This document shows positions 33,166 through 46,784 of a stretch of DNA of 64,000 bases, piece after piece. The position numbers were made by a program, and so were the translations under genes. The DNA is taken from the NCBI GenBank assembly GCA_014925825.1, contig JACGCK010000064.1, positions 186,001 to 250,000 on the forward strand. Direction: 5' to 3'. The notes under the pieces are model-generated. The model was given only the letters and a program-made list of their open reading frames with translations. It was not told where the DNA came from and searched no databases. How positions within the stretch are numbered: position 1 is the first letter of the stretch; each line of letters begins with the position of its first letter. The DNA is from Pholiota molesta (taxonomy: Eukaryota; Basidiomycota; Agaricomycetes; Agaricales; Strophariaceae).

Positions 33166-34064
33166 AGGTCAAATGTCAACCCACACTGCGTGCTAGCCCT
33201 CTCACATGCATTATTCTGGATGCCCACCCCTATCGACCTGCGTTTCTTGGTTCCTCACACCGTATATCCCTTGAGAGCCTGTCTCGATGACGCGCTTGAT
33301 CCAACCTTGTGAAGAGTATGTCCCTTTGTAGGCACGTCGAACTTGGTCAAAAACTACAGAAAATGTCACTCTGGAGCACCTCCGTCAACAGGCTGATTAC
33401 TTATGATTTCGTCGCGAAGCTAGAGGCTTAGGTATCTCGGCGTATGGCCTGGTTAATACTCTCTTGTTGTATTTTCAAACTTGCCTTCCGACTCTGCGGA
33501 TACCTTGGGTTTCGGGCTCCGAGCGACATATTGAACCATCTCCATCTCTCAGATGACTAGAAACTAGTAGAAGCGCCGACTATTTCTCGGCTGTCAGGGG
33601 CCATATCTAAGTATTCATATTACACCCTCCTTGTACTCTGTCCCTTGATATTAGTACGCCCGAAAATGAAGCTCCCAACAGAATTCCGGTCGGTCTAGCC
33701 CAATTGTAGACAGTGAGGTCTTTCGCTATATTTTATCATCAATCCAAGCGCAGCGCCCACGGCTTCTGCGTCTTATCGATGAAATTTTGATGTCCGACAC
33801 TGGACCCTTCGCCTCCTTTATCCATTTCAAGCAGGATAGGCCGGAGCCGCGCAATCCCACTCCATGGCCACCTTAGATGCACCGGAACCTCCCTGAAACT
33901 CATCAAAATATTTTGCTTGAAAACGCCTTTTATGGTTCTCTAGGAAATTCCGTGAGTCTGCTTGTATGCGACCACATGTCTCATTCGCTGCTAAGGAGCG
34001 CTTACCAGTGAGCCACTTGCTTGGGACGATGCTGGAGCCAAACAGGACCATCCACTCCGAAATT

Positions 34065-34072
34065 TATATAAA
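34065..34072 (+). promoter_or_regulatory. TATA box in repeat copy B
   Basis: TATATAAA followed by CCCACTCCTCCCCTCGTCC, in the same position as in copy A. The downstream ATG frame (ATGTCCACTGCCAACTCACC) is shared but runs into different frames in the two copies. Confidence 0.5.
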
Positions 34073-34794
34073 CCCACTCCTCCCCTCGTCCTCTCTTTAA
34101 CTTAAACGACGACCTTCTCAGTTTCGAGACGCTTTTGCACAGGGTGGTTCTACTAAACCATCACTCCTTACCGCATACCATGTCACCCATGTCCACTGCC
34201 AACTCACCAAAAACAGACCGGTCGTCGTTCCGGGCGGGTGATCATGCCCTCATTGTCAGTCCTCGTGTCTTGTCACTTAATGCCTGAATATCTCTAACGC
34301 TGCATGTTATAGCTTCGGACTAGTCTGCTAACCTCAGACGGACTTGCATGCACCCCTACCTAACTACCACTGGCATACGCCTTCGTGGCTACGTCACACC
34401 AAAATCACGGAAACGTGTCGCACACCAAAGCTAGTGGTGCGTAGCGGACGATGACGCCTGTATCGTAAGTGCTTGCGATGCTCGTTTGACCTTTCTAATC
34501 GATGTGTTTGTGTAGATTTACCATCAACTCGGCCCTCATCGTCCCCTCTTTCGGTTCTGCCGCTCCAGCTAACATTTCGTACAGATCATGCCGCGAGGTA
34601 AGGCGTGAACCAGCAGGTGCAGCAGACTGTACAGGTACGCCCTTTCTTTAAGATTCCTTGGAGTCTATTCTAATGCTTTCAATGTCCTAGATTATAACAC
34701 GTCTGTTTCGTTTGCTCGATCCCGTTCAGCTTTAATTCTCTACCACCACTTTATTCTCCTTTTTATCATCTTTCCCACTCGTTCATTGCCTCCT

Positions 34795-35215
34795 GCAGCC
34801 ATCATAGGAATTCGAAAAGACGTTGGGACCTTCAGAAAACGTGACGGATTGAGGCCTAGGACTCCCGCAGTCTCTGGCCGAAGCCAACATTCCCGGCTAC
34901 CGCCAGAGTCTTACGAGATCCTGCTGTGGTGGTACAGCCGGGTGAGCGCCGTCTCGCCTCGCCTTTGTTGCGCAGTGTCGAAGGGACCCTTCCACCCTCA
35001 CCCTCCGGGGTGGAAAATAAACGCACGGAGCAGGCTCCTCTGGCTCATGATAATTCGGGCATGAGGAGCAGAATTCTGCGATGGTAATACAAAAATGTTA
35101 AGGTGGCAATGCTTTCCAAACTATCTTTACATTCACTTCATTTTTACTACAACCTTTTCAATACATGTAGTCTACCCCCGAAAGGGGCCAATGCGCTACG
35201 GCGCCCGTGTGACTT
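34795..35215 (+). ncRNA. Candidate structured noncoding RNA block, copy B
   Basis: This is the counterpart of 31141-31560. The GGCC/GACT hairpin, the TCCACCC/GGGTGGA hairpin, the CCCC-GAAA-GGGG tetraloop hairpin and GCGC-TACG-GCGC are all kept, with changes in loops. The long stem keeps CCCGGC/GCCGGG, and the inner TACCGCC/GGTGGTA pairing is better than in copy A. Conservation of pairing supports an RNA role, but two copies are too few to prove it. Confidence 0.35.
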
Positions 35216-35749
35216 CAACATTAAGAGAGTAAAATTTCGCAAGATCTTCGCAAGGCTTTCGTCTTTTCTCCCCAAATCAAGATTCTATATTACGGTCGTT
35301 CAATGAATTTGATTTTTGATACTATACATTCGTTAGTCTGAATTGGTTTCTTAAATTTCCATAAAGTCCTGTAGCCTGCCTGTAGCGATGTGCATGATCT
35401 TCCACGTTGTAATTTTCACCTTCCGGCCTGGTCTTATCAGAAACCACCTAATAATTATACTCTTGTGTTGTTTGCCCTTTGTTCTACGCAAGAATAGTTA
35501 CGCGATTTCGCGCGTATTTCGTTGCACGTGCAGCGTGTTTATTACATGACGGTAAAGTTAGCGGCTTGACTTCCGATTTCCCTCTCTACTATACCCCTTC
35601 ACTAACCTGAATCCTTCACCGATATCCCCGCTCCCGCGTTTAGTTGACAGATAGGCAATCATATCGATCATCCTTGGGCCTTCAGAACTCAGAGCTCTAT
35701 CTTTGATCCGGAAGACGTCAAGGTTCGACGCAGGCGCTAATCGCCGCGA

Positions 35750-38700
35750 ATGTTTCGCAAAGGACCACCACCTTCACCTGGGTCGCGATGGGAGGTTCTT
35801 CCAGGTATATGACTTGTTTCATTCAGGCTTAGCTTCCCAATTCAATAATCACAACGTTATTTAGAGCCTACCCATGATTCTTCTGACGCAGAAGATGCCG
35901 AGGACACGACTGCGAGCGTGGTGCGTAACGCAGAACGCTCGAAGCAGCCTCTGAAAAGAAAGGACAACGACAGATCGTTCACGCTACCGTCTGTAGCCAA
36001 ACGTCCTAGGCATGAGCAGGAGAGGATTGAAAGTGTCTCGGCTCCAGGTGCGTGCATTTGCTAACTTCATATCGACTCGGCCCAACGGCTTTCGGGATAG
36101 GCCCTTCAGGCAGTTCGCGACCTCCTTTATCGACTTCATCTCAAGCGGGACCATCGCGGCTTTCCAATCATGGCCCTAGTTCAAGTGCCACCAGCATTTC
36201 TGCACGAAATTCCGACGCGTCATCCAGCATCCCCAAATTGCGACCTAAGCCCCCACGCCCTCCATACAAACATATTGAGGTGTTCAGTAGCCCCGAACGG
36301 GATGTGAGTGGAAACTCCGGCGCAAAGAAGGGCGAAAAACCTTCCGTCCTGCGCCGCAATTTTCTCGGTGCTTCGTCCACCGCTCGCCCTTCATCGTCCA
36401 CGTCTTCAAGCAAACCCGATGTGTCCAAAGGAAAGAGACCCGCTGCCAAAGGTCAGTCTCCACGTACATTTTGTCTTATCCAACATGCTAAACTGCAGCA
36501 AAGCGAGTAAACCTATCGTGCCGAACGAAGTCATTGAGATTTCTTCGGATTCGGATTCGGAACCATCTTCTCGTCCCAAACTCAAAGCCACATCCAAACC
36601 TTCCAAGCCGAGCAGCAAAGCTGGCCCATCTAATGTTGTACCGCGACCGAGAAAAAAGACTGGCGATGGACAGAAATCGCGTCCAAATGTGAGGAAGGGT
36701 ACTCCTGAAATTATCGTCATCGACGACAGCGACGACGAACTAGCGCTGCACTCGAGCCGGTCGGCCAGAGAATCTGGTCCAAGTACGAAGGTAACAGAGA
36801 AAAAGATCTCTGCCCTTACTTCGCGCAGCGTGCCTATGCAACACGACTTTGATGAGGCGATGGTGACGGACCGCGATACTCGCGCTCCTTCTGGCGTTGC
36901 TCCAGATATGGATGTGGACCTGATTGTACAACCTCCCCCTATTGCTACCCCTCCCCCCGCCACTGCTGCTGCTCTTGTCACGGCTCTCCTAAGCACCGCT
37001 GCCTCTCCTATCGCAGCTGTTCCTCTGCCTATCACTACGTCGCCTCTTCCTTCTATCCCTCCTCGAACAAATGCCTCGATACCAACACACGCTAGGCCAT
37101 CCCTTCCATCTACAGCCCCCAGCGAATCCTCCGCCTCGCAAGTCTCTGAAAGTCCTTCGTCGGCTAAAAAGCCGACGTTCAGTCGACAGGGTCTGAACAC
37201 TCTTCCTTCCCCATCTCTGGATGAAGACGAGCCGCCGTCCATACTGCCAAAGCGCCCAATACAATCGGCAGTCAAGTCTACATCGAATAGGAATCGGATA
37301 ATATCGTCTTCTTCATCATCGGGCGAAGAGGAAGAGGAATCCAGCGCTGATTCAGGTCGTCATCATTCGGCGACGGGTCCAGAAGAAGCCTCTTCCGCTG
37401 TTGGAGATGGAATGGACATGAGTACTCTTGGCGATGTATTGGATGAAGCTGTGCCGTTCAACAGGCCGCCCTCTCCTGGACCTAGTGCTCAGAGGGATGA
37501 GTCTATCTCCCCTCAGCCCAGTGATGCTTCAGTTAGTGAAGCATTTTTCTGTACTTGTTTCGTGGTCTGATTTGTTCCATAGGGTTCTCCGACCGATGTC
37601 ACCTATAAGACTAAGATGTTAGCTAGGAAGTCTACAGGCGGCAAGCCTCCTAAAGCTTCCGTGAGTGACGAACTGTTTCTCGTGTTCATTCACGCTGAAT
37701 CGTTCCAAAGCTGAAAGCTCCGATGTCTACAACGAGAAATCCAGTAGACGACATACCTCGTAGAACGTTGGCCGAGACTATTACAACTGCTGGCAAATCT
37801 AAAGCTTCCGTGAGTGAAGAACTCATTCTTCCATTCATTCTTGCTGAATCGTTCCAAAGCTGAAAGTTCCGATGTCTACAACGAGCAAGTTAATAGATGA
37901 CACATCTCATAGAACGTTGGCCGAGACTATTACAACTGCTGGCAAAATGAATGCCGCCTCTAGACATCGTCAGAAAGATAGAGGATCGATTACATCCCTT
38001 TCTGGTCTGACTTCGGACCACGAAAGAATATCTGCCAATAATCCTCTATTGCGACAGGCGAAAGCTAGTAGTAGCAAGATTTCTTCCAAGGTGTCAGCAG
38101 CGAACAACGGACCTAACGTCGGATTTTCTTCCCATGCTCCGTCAGGTATGATTTATGCCCAAGGTTTGTTTCTGAGTCTCCATTGAATGTGAATACATTG
38201 TTACAGCCGACCCCCCAAGGTATTTTCATGCGATGTCGTCTCGTTCTGGTACAGACGAGCTCCTTCTCCGTCCCTCCGAACCCTCTCCTCCTGTTACCCC
38301 TTCCCCTTCACAAACCCCGGCATTGCCTGGGCTTCAACTCCCCTCATCAGCTGTACCTCTCGAAAGCGGCTCTCCTACGGCTAGACCCCGATCGGCTCCT
38401 TTTTTAAGCGACGCTTCTCTAAAGCTTACCGCAGAACCTCAAGCTCGTCCATCCACCTCTGTCCTCCAGAGTCCGAGAACACTGGCCAATATCCCGAGTC
38501 TTGCTCGTGCCGGTGTTCAGGTGCGTCTTCTCTCGATGGACGCGGTGCCTCGACAGTCGACAACGGAAAGCGTGCCGGGAACACCTCAATCACCACCTCG
38601 TGAATACTTTACTTCGCCGCGACATCCTTTACGCTCGCCTAAAATGCCAACCCGACAAGCTCAGCCAAGCCTCGCGCTTGCTCCTGCTCTCCCTATATCC

Positions 38701-40774
38701 CCAAAATCCCCCGAGTTCCCCCATTCGCCAAAGCCGTCGCCACCCACCGTGCCTGAGCGAGAGCCGACGGCGTCGCCGTCACGACTGCCCAATTCACCAA
38801 AGCTAGCTCACGCTCGCGTTTCGTCGTTGCCTTCGCACTTGACGCAGCAGTCGTCCATCAGCGAAGTGTTCGAACAACTCGTTCACGAGAAGGACGATGA
38901 AGCGGGTTCAAGCGCTCTGACTGCCACGCAGACACAAGCCGTAAGACAGGAGACCGTCCTCGCCACCGTCGCGAAAAATGTGGACGATGTCGACATGGAC
39001 ACTGGTTTTGAGAAGCGGCTTTCTTCAGCTCCTCCACCACCCGAATCCTCTGATGACGAAGCCATGGATGATTTCGCAGAGGTCGAAGCCTTGGTCGAAG
39101 AAGACGAAATAGACGAAATGGGATTTGAAGTGCCAGAGCATGCATGGGATGACGAAGAAACAGTCGAAACGCCTGACATGACGCGACGTTCGTCGCGATC
39201 GTCCACCAGCGAGAAGTGGCCTGTAAGCGCAGATGACCAATTCACCTCGCCTGAAGTCAGCCGACAGGCCACCCCCGACCCCGATGATGAAGGCGCAGTC
39301 GTAGTCGTCCACCGCGGCAAGACGTACGGTGGCTTCTCCGCCATCACCTGGCCTGATCACGTCAGAAGGGCGAAGAACCTCCCGCCGAAATGCGCGCTCG
39401 CAAAGGATATTCCGCATGTATTTGAAGACCACGTCAACAACATGACTCCGTATACCCGCATGCTGCCTGAAATGCGCAAGGTATACGAAGCCAGGATCCT
39501 GGAGAACACGGTTGAAGACGAACCCGACGCGCCGCCGATCGAAATTCAGAACGACGTCGACGAGGAAGCCACCCCGCCATGGGAATTCTTCTACAGCAAC
39601 AAGATGTGGCATGGTGAAGGCGTCCCTCTCCCCGATACGAAGAGCCTATTAAGGTGTAATTGTAAAGGGGTGTGCAATCCGAAGTCGAAGACGTGTGCTT
39701 GCCTCAAGCGGCAGAGAGAGGCGTGCCAAGATCCCAATTTGGAATTTGCGTACGACAAGACTGGAAAGCTAAAGATTCCCGGATATCCGATTTTCGAATG
39801 CAACGACTTTTGTGGCTGTGGAGATGAATGTCGCAATAGAGTAAGCTTTGATACAATTACAACTTAGGGAACCATTTTCATCTCGTCTTTAGGTGGTACA
39901 GCACGGAAGAAAAGTCTCAGTGGCTATTCGAAAGACGCCTGCCAAGGGATGGGGTAAGTCAAAAGAAGCTCATAATATTTTCACTCGATTTTCTAAACAA
40001 CTAAATCATAATTGAAGGTGTCTTCGCTACCAAGAAAATTCTCGCGGGTACTTATATTGGTATTTACGCTGGGGAATTGATTACAGATGTAATTGCTCAG
40101 CAGCGAGGAGTGTAGGTTTTATTTTCTTTTAAGCTCTAATTTTAGCAATTGCGAAGTTGCGACTAATATGGGCCTCTATAGCAAATACAACAAATTTGGT
40201 CGCACATATCTCTTTGACATCGATTTTCATCACCTCAGGGATTCCGATGATCAAGATTGGACCAACCAATTTACCGTGGATGCCTATCACGCCGGAAATG
40301 TAAGCGAGAATCATTAATAATGAGTAAAGAACTTTCATTCATCTTGTTTTTCAAGTTTACACGCTTTCTTGTAAGCCAAAAAAATATGCATTTCATTCAA
40401 TGCATTAACCAAAAATGGACCCAAATTTTAGAACCATTCCTGTGATCCCAATAGCCGGCTATTTGCCTGCTATATCAATGAAGGAAACATACAAAAACCA
40501 TTGCTTGCCATCTTCTCTCTTCGGGACATTGAACCAAACGAGGAGATTTGCTTCAATTACAATGGCAATTATCCGGATGATGATGAGGACGAGAATGACA
40601 AGCCCGCCAGCCAAGACCCCAATGAACAAACTCCTACAGAACCTGACTCAAGAGATATTATTTATGAAAAGTGTATGTGTGGTGCTTATAACTGTACAGG
40701 TATGTCCACTTTTTCTGTCTTTCTCTTGGTTATTGTTTAATCAACTTGCAAAATAAGGTCAAGTGTTCAAATAG
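35750..40774 (+). CDS. Histone H3 lysine-9 methyltransferase (SUV39/Clr4-type SET)
   Basis: Nuclear enzyme methylating H3K9 for heterochromatin. About 1,400 residues over about 14 exons. Start ATG 35750 (MFRKGPPPSPGSRW). The first ~900 residues are disordered, Ser/Pro-rich, with two SUMO-interaction-like motifs (VIEISSDSDSE, EIIVIDDSDDE). The pre-SET cysteine cluster runs LRCNCKGVC, CACLKRQREAC, then FECNDFCGCGDECRNR. SET: AKGWGVFATKKI, GRTYLFDIDFHHL, FTRFLNHSCDPNS (catalytic NHSC, with FTRFL on a 15-nt exon at 40356-40370) and EICFNYNG. Post-SET CMCGAYNCTG; the last intron joins to QVFK and the stop at 40772-40774. No chromodomain is visible, unlike Clr4. Exon 6 and its intron are a recent tandem duplicate of the next exon. 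Truncated 5' copies of this gene lie upstream. Confidence 0.9.
37651..37945 (+). repeat. Exon-plus-intron tandem duplication inside the SET gene
   Basis: Two units with a 149-bp period: each has TAAAGCTTCC, a 50-nt intron starting GTGAGTGA, and an exon coding LK(A/V)PMSTT followed by RTLAETITTAGK. Both copies keep splice sites and frame, so the protein has two similar 33-residue blocks. Confidence 0.85.
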
Positions 40775-41243
40775 CCATGGTTCACCCAGGCCATTCTGGT
40801 TTTGTACTCCTCTAATGCCAAAATGCCTATAATGGATCTAACATCAAACTACCAAATTTATCTAATCTCTGCACTTAGTGGAATGTGTTCTTCAGAAGAT
40901 ACACTGGGATAGTCTCTTATCAAATTTACAAAAAAGCACCCAAATCATGAAATTGAAAGAGCCGAAAAGCCGTTAGGGACTACAAACATTAAGAGAAAAT
41001 GCAAGTAATGATGTACAGACACTGCCGAAAAGGAAAGATCTATATCCATGATAACGACGCAAAGCGATATGGACTACGACGGATTTATAAGTATGCAATA
41101 GAAGAGGTCTTCTAACATGCCATTCAATAACGCGAGGTTATGCCAACAGGAACCAGAGATACACCGACACGATCAAGACACGATGATGATAATGTATGAT
41201 GATACACATAATGATAACGAAGAGCAAAGAAAAAACCCCAAAG
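40775..41243. other. Convergent 3' spacer
   Basis: AT-rich DNA between the SET gene and the E2 gene, which point at each other. No gene was seen; it contains their 3' ends. Confidence 0.6.
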
Positions 41244-42617
<1,374 letters not shown>

Positions 42618-42802
42618 CTTGGGACGCAGGAGTTCGCGACTCGGATATGGGGATGAAGATGGTTCAGGAGGAAGAGTTCTGAATTCTGGGAGGACAAGGC
42701 TGGGCTATTGGGGTCACGCGGATGATGCACCTCCTTGTAACCACACGGCCCGTGGGATAGGGGCAGCAGCCCATTTTAAAATCTACTAGACTCCTGGTCA
42801 CT

Positions 42803-42890
42803 GGTGCTATAGTGTAGTGGTTATCACTCGGGATTTTGATGCTAAACTATCAACCTTCCCGAAACCCAGGTTCGAACCCTGGTAGCACCT
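42803..42890 (+). tRNA. tRNA-Gln (anticodon TTG) with 16-nt intron
   Basis: Acceptor stem GGTGCTA (42803-) pairs with TAGCACC, with T as discriminator base (42890). D-arm TAGTGTAGTGGTTATCA. Anticodon stem CGGGA/TCCCG around the loop TTTTGA-T. The intron is 42840-42855, between positions 37 and 38. T-arm CCCAGGTTCGAACCCTGG. Apart from stem changes it follows the yeast tRNA-Gln(UUG) pattern. T-runs downstream (CTCTTTACC, then TTTTT at about 42925) may end transcription. Confidence 0.93.
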
Positions 42891-43557
42891 CTTTACCCAT
42901 GGGTTTGTATGTATTCCATGAAATTTTTGATTGCCTTTTTATTATGCTCGGAAGCCGGCAGCGTTTTGAACTTTTGAAGGAACAGTACTGTCTTCCAGAT
43001 GCCCTCCCTCATGCATCATGTCTCGCTAATCCGCACTTATTGGGCCGACAAAATCAGACTAACTACTTATCTTTGCTACGTAGGTATACGATACAATGGA
43101 TGCGATGCATTCCAATACACTGCTAAAGGAAATTTCGCGGTCCATCCGCCGCTAACAAGGCAAGAACGAATGATGCACGATAGTATACAAAGGGTCGTTG
43201 CGGGGAGGAGGCACCGACGACGCGCCAATTTCTGAGCATTCGGGGTTGTGGATGATGTTTCGACTGGGACAGGAGGGAGAAGCAACGAAGAAAAGCGGAA
43301 TTGTTCAACCGAACACTCAGGAACCCGACAGGCGGTCGACGCGCGATGGAAGTAAAAGAGGAGAGATAACAGACGAACAGACGCGGAGATAATAACAGAA
43401 CGACAGACGACAACGAGAGGACAGACGATATGAGGGAGGATGAGAGGAAAGGAATAATCGAGTTGAGATCCAGGATGATGACAGCAAATGTTAGCTATGA
43501 AATAGAACTCTGAAAATCGTAGGACAAGAGGAGGTCGGAAAAGAACTTGATGGGAGA
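42891..43557. other. Spacer after the tRNA
   Basis: No gene is supported. Two overlapping minus-strand frames (43561-43076 and 43413-43123) are open but match nothing I know, and may include the 3' UTR of the Hym1/Mo25 gene. Confidence 0.5.
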
Positions 43558-44957
43558 TCATAGGTTCTGGATTTGGACGATCAAGAACTGTTTCTCGTCG
43601 CTAAATTGTTCATCTGTTGATGCGCGCAAAGGAGAACGAGAAAGTCAGATTCAAGAATATGAGAATATTGCGTGTACTCACCCTCCTTGTCGTTATGGAA
43701 TGATTTCAGGAAATTCAACAACTTCTCCTTGTTTCGTCTGAGAATACTCTCGATCTGTGGTGGCTTCTTGGGATTCGCCACAAACACCTGGGACGTATTT
43801 CAGCGCCAGCTCCACAGATACACTACCAAACGAAAACATAATTCGAAAATGCGAACCTTGAACACGTGGAACGCTTCAAACTGAATATTCTTGCTCTTAT
43901 CTCGTAGCAAGTTCATCATCATCTTCAGGTTGGCTTCATTCGCGATATATCGCGTCATGACGTTGAAATTGGCCCGATCCAAAAGAATCTCGCCCAGCAG
44001 CTTCAACGATTGTCGTTTCGTCACGTAATTATTCGACAGAATCAGGGTCGTGAAAGAGGAGAAAAACTGTGGGCGGCATTTTGAGTCGGTAATCAAAAGA
44101 AGTCAGAAAGCACAGCATACTCTGTCGTAATTCTTATCGAGGTATTCAGCCACCATCGGCTTGTGCCGCGTCAGTGTTTCCTTCAGGTTGGCGAAAGCAT
44201 CACAGGAGATCCCAAAGGTTGTCGTTTCGATGTAGTGAGGATACTTGTAAAACCTAACAGTATCATCATGTCACTTCACATCAGCGTGGCATGCAAAACA
44301 GCGAACTCACTCATCGGAGTATAGGAGGATCTTGCATAGCTGCTCGTGCCTCAGCATCTCCTTGAGCACCATCCCCGTGTTCAGCGCGACCTCCTCATTC
44401 TCGTACCCCGCGAGCGCTGCGAAGATGACGTCCGGTTTCCCAGAGAGGTACTCGACCGTCGGCCATCGCGAGCCAATCTGGCGCCGCAGCAGGTTGTTGA
44501 AAATCTGGACCACGTCCTTCCGCGCCTCGAACTCGAATCGCGAGATGTTCGTGACGAGCAGGAGCAGCAGGTCCGTGTTGTACGTCTCCTGCGCCAATTG
44601 CGCGACAAGCTCTGGGGCTGGTTCTAGGCGGGTCGCAATGGAAAGGGGGTGCGTCCAGTGAGTCAGGGGTTCACTCGGGACGATAGACGGCCAATCACCC
44701 ACCTCCGTCGCCGTATAGGATGCCCTTGATGTGCTGCAGGTTCTTGGACACATCCTCGCTGGCCTAGGGCGGTTTAACGCGTAAGAAGTCACGTTCGGGA
44801 TGATAGCCCGAACACCTCCGGGCTGATTCAAAAGATACCCAACGCACCTTCCGCCTTGTCTCCCCCCAGGTGCCCCAGACTCCAATCGGTTTATAGCATC
44901 ACGAAGGCCACGCACAAGATCGGGTGGTGTTCTCGGTTTTGTCTTGAAGAAGTTCAT
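43558..44957 (-). CDS. Hym1/Mo25 scaffold protein
   Basis: Mo25/CAB39/Hym1 family: an armadillo-like helical scaffold that activates Ste20/GCK kinases and acts in the RAM/MOR morphogenesis network in fungi. Start ATG 44957 ([20 protein letters not shown]). About six introns; after the first comes [20 protein letters not shown]. Family hallmarks: [80 protein letters not shown] and [20 protein letters not shown]. The last intron splits [20 protein letters not shown], with the stop at 43558. Length about 330 residues, normal. No lesions. Confidence 0.93.
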
Positions 44958-45488
44958 CGGTCACAGACGGCGTATATAGAAGCTCTATGCGGTATATGTG
45001 GGTATAAAGGAAGAAAAATGTATACAACAACGACAAAGGAGAGATGAATGTGGTGAGGAACAAGTGAGAGTTTCGCCCCTTGGCAGCAGTCCAGATCCGT
45101 ACTGCCAGGCGGAGCCGGTTGATTCCCTAATTTGGATATCAACTTGGTTTGTGCTGGCCCGGCCCGTGATGCCGCGTCCGACGTCGCGTCATTGTCATTG
45201 TCAAGCCATGTCGAATTGTAGTTAGAATTCGAGCAGGTTGAGGTTGTTCTTCTAGTAAAATTTTTTTGACTTGGTAAGCCTTTGTCAAAAAGAGCTTTAC
45301 GACATCAGGCTCATGATTCAGATAGTCGCGAATGATGTCGTTCAGACCGACATCAACGTATCTTTTGTCAAATGTCCCCAAAATAAGATGAAGTCTATGT
45401 TTCTAGAGGGCAGTACTACAGCTGAGCAGAGAGAAGGGAGAAATCTCACACATGTATTAGGACTCAAGCTATGATAAAAACAACCACC
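44958..45488. other. Spacer with a short unrecognised frame
   Basis: The minus-strand frame 45381-45139 (80 residues) starts MGTFDKRYVDVGLNDIIRDY and looks protein-like in its first half, but it matches no family and has no homologue in the window. It may be 3' UTR of the next gene. Confidence 0.4.
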
Positions 45489-46784
45489 TCACGACGTCAA
45501 GCCCAAGCTTTTGCGGACCTTCGTAATAAAGAGGTCCTTGGATTTCACAGCAGAAGACACCCAGTCTCCAAACGTAGGCCCCCAAAATATTTGCCAGTAT
45601 GTAGCCCCACGATCCTATGAAACAGACATGTTAATAACCAGAACAATACACGAACTCATAGGGGAAGCACTTGCCTTGCCGTTCGTAATGAATATCAACT
45701 CGTAGGCACCACGGTATAGATCGCTCGGTTGTTGGTTCTTGAGCAGAGTGACGATGTTGTTGGCGATGACAGATGCATGCGCTGGGTATTTTGCGACCTG
45801 CTTCTGCTCATCCCATTCGATCGCGTCACCACCCGCGAATATGCGAGGATAGTTGAAGACTTGGAGCGTGGAGGATACTCTGATATGTTGAGTCTCAGAG
45901 AGTGTACCAGGTGCGAGGGTAACAAATCCTGTGTTTGGTTTCGGGCCACGGCAAGGAACCTAAACATCGAGAGCTCAAGCTAAAGCAAAACATAGAACGG
46001 TAGGTGTCCTTACCACTAAGTCAGCAATGATCCTCTTGCCATTGCGCGTTTTGATAACTCCAGATTCCGATGGGTCCAATTCATCTACCCAATCGTTGAG
46101 CACGATTTCGATACCCCGACTGCGGAGGCCCTTCGCTACGTCTTTGCGGAAACAGTTTGGGTAAGCGTCGTTGAGAAGCAAATCTTGTCCGTGTACAATG
46201 GTCACTTTCTTTTCCGGCCAGAAATCCTTCAACTCTCCCGCATATTCTGCGCCCAGTTAAAATCAAATCCACGAAAAATAAAAGTTGCAGAGCTTACCCG
46301 CTGCGACTGCTCCACCACCCACCAACACAATGTCATGAGCGTTCTTGAACTTCTCACGCCAGCTACTCAAATGCTCCGTCGTCTCCTTCTTCGTATCAGG
46401 GATATTCAAGGGCCCCTCCCAAACGCTCCCAGGGGTCAACACAAGGATCGAATACTCGACCGTCTCGCCGGACTCCAGCGTCAGCACCCCGGGCTTGTCC
46501 CCCTCCTCCGACGCGATCGACGCCACCTTGCCGATGATGAACTGCCCATTCCCGTTGTGCAAGGTGTAGTTGTACGTGACGTGCGCGCGGTCCTCGAGGT
46601 GGCCTTCGTCGGTGACCGACATCCGGATCCACGCGGGCAGGTGCGTGTAGTACGGGCGCGCGGTGACGAGCAGGAGGTTGTACTGGTCTGGCCGGAGCAT
46701 GGAGGAGAGCAGGCGCGCGACCTGCGCGCCCGCACCCCCCGCACCGACGATCACGACGTTAGGACGACCAGCCATGTTGAACAT
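45489..46784 (-). CDS. AIF/FSP1-like FAD-dependent oxidoreductase 1
   Basis: Two-dinucleotide-binding-domain flavoprotein of the AIF2/AMID/FSP1 group, which passes electrons from NAD(P)H to quinones or similar acceptors. Start ATG 46784 (MFNMAGRPNVVIVGAGGAGA), which places the GxGxxG FAD-binding turn at the N-terminus as in the two neighbours; the frame stays open upstream to 47153 but without homology. Four exons. The NAD(P) turn is IVLVGGGAVA followed after the intron by ELAGELKDF. PCRGPKPNTGFV and IFAGGDAIEW, the C-terminal FAD contact with Gly-Asp, are present. The last exon, about 45616-45489, is needed to complete the C-terminus (FGDWVSSAVKSKDLFITKVR). It is the most diverged of three tandem paralogues. 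Substrate unknown. Confidence 0.85.

Larger units (their letters stand above)
33110..35290 (+). repeat. 2.2-kb direct repeat, copy B
   Basis: Second copy of the unit at 29450-31640, in the same orientation. Each copy starts within a scrap of SET exon 2, and the intact SET gene follows copy B, so the array most likely arose by tandem duplication of a segment that included the 5' end of that gene. The ICMT remnant present after copy A has no counterpart after copy B. Confidence 0.85.

Noticed and set aside
37799..37810. Possible pseudogene in the SET gene because of repeated sequence
   Set aside because: Both repeat copies keep splice sites and frame, so the gene remains intact.
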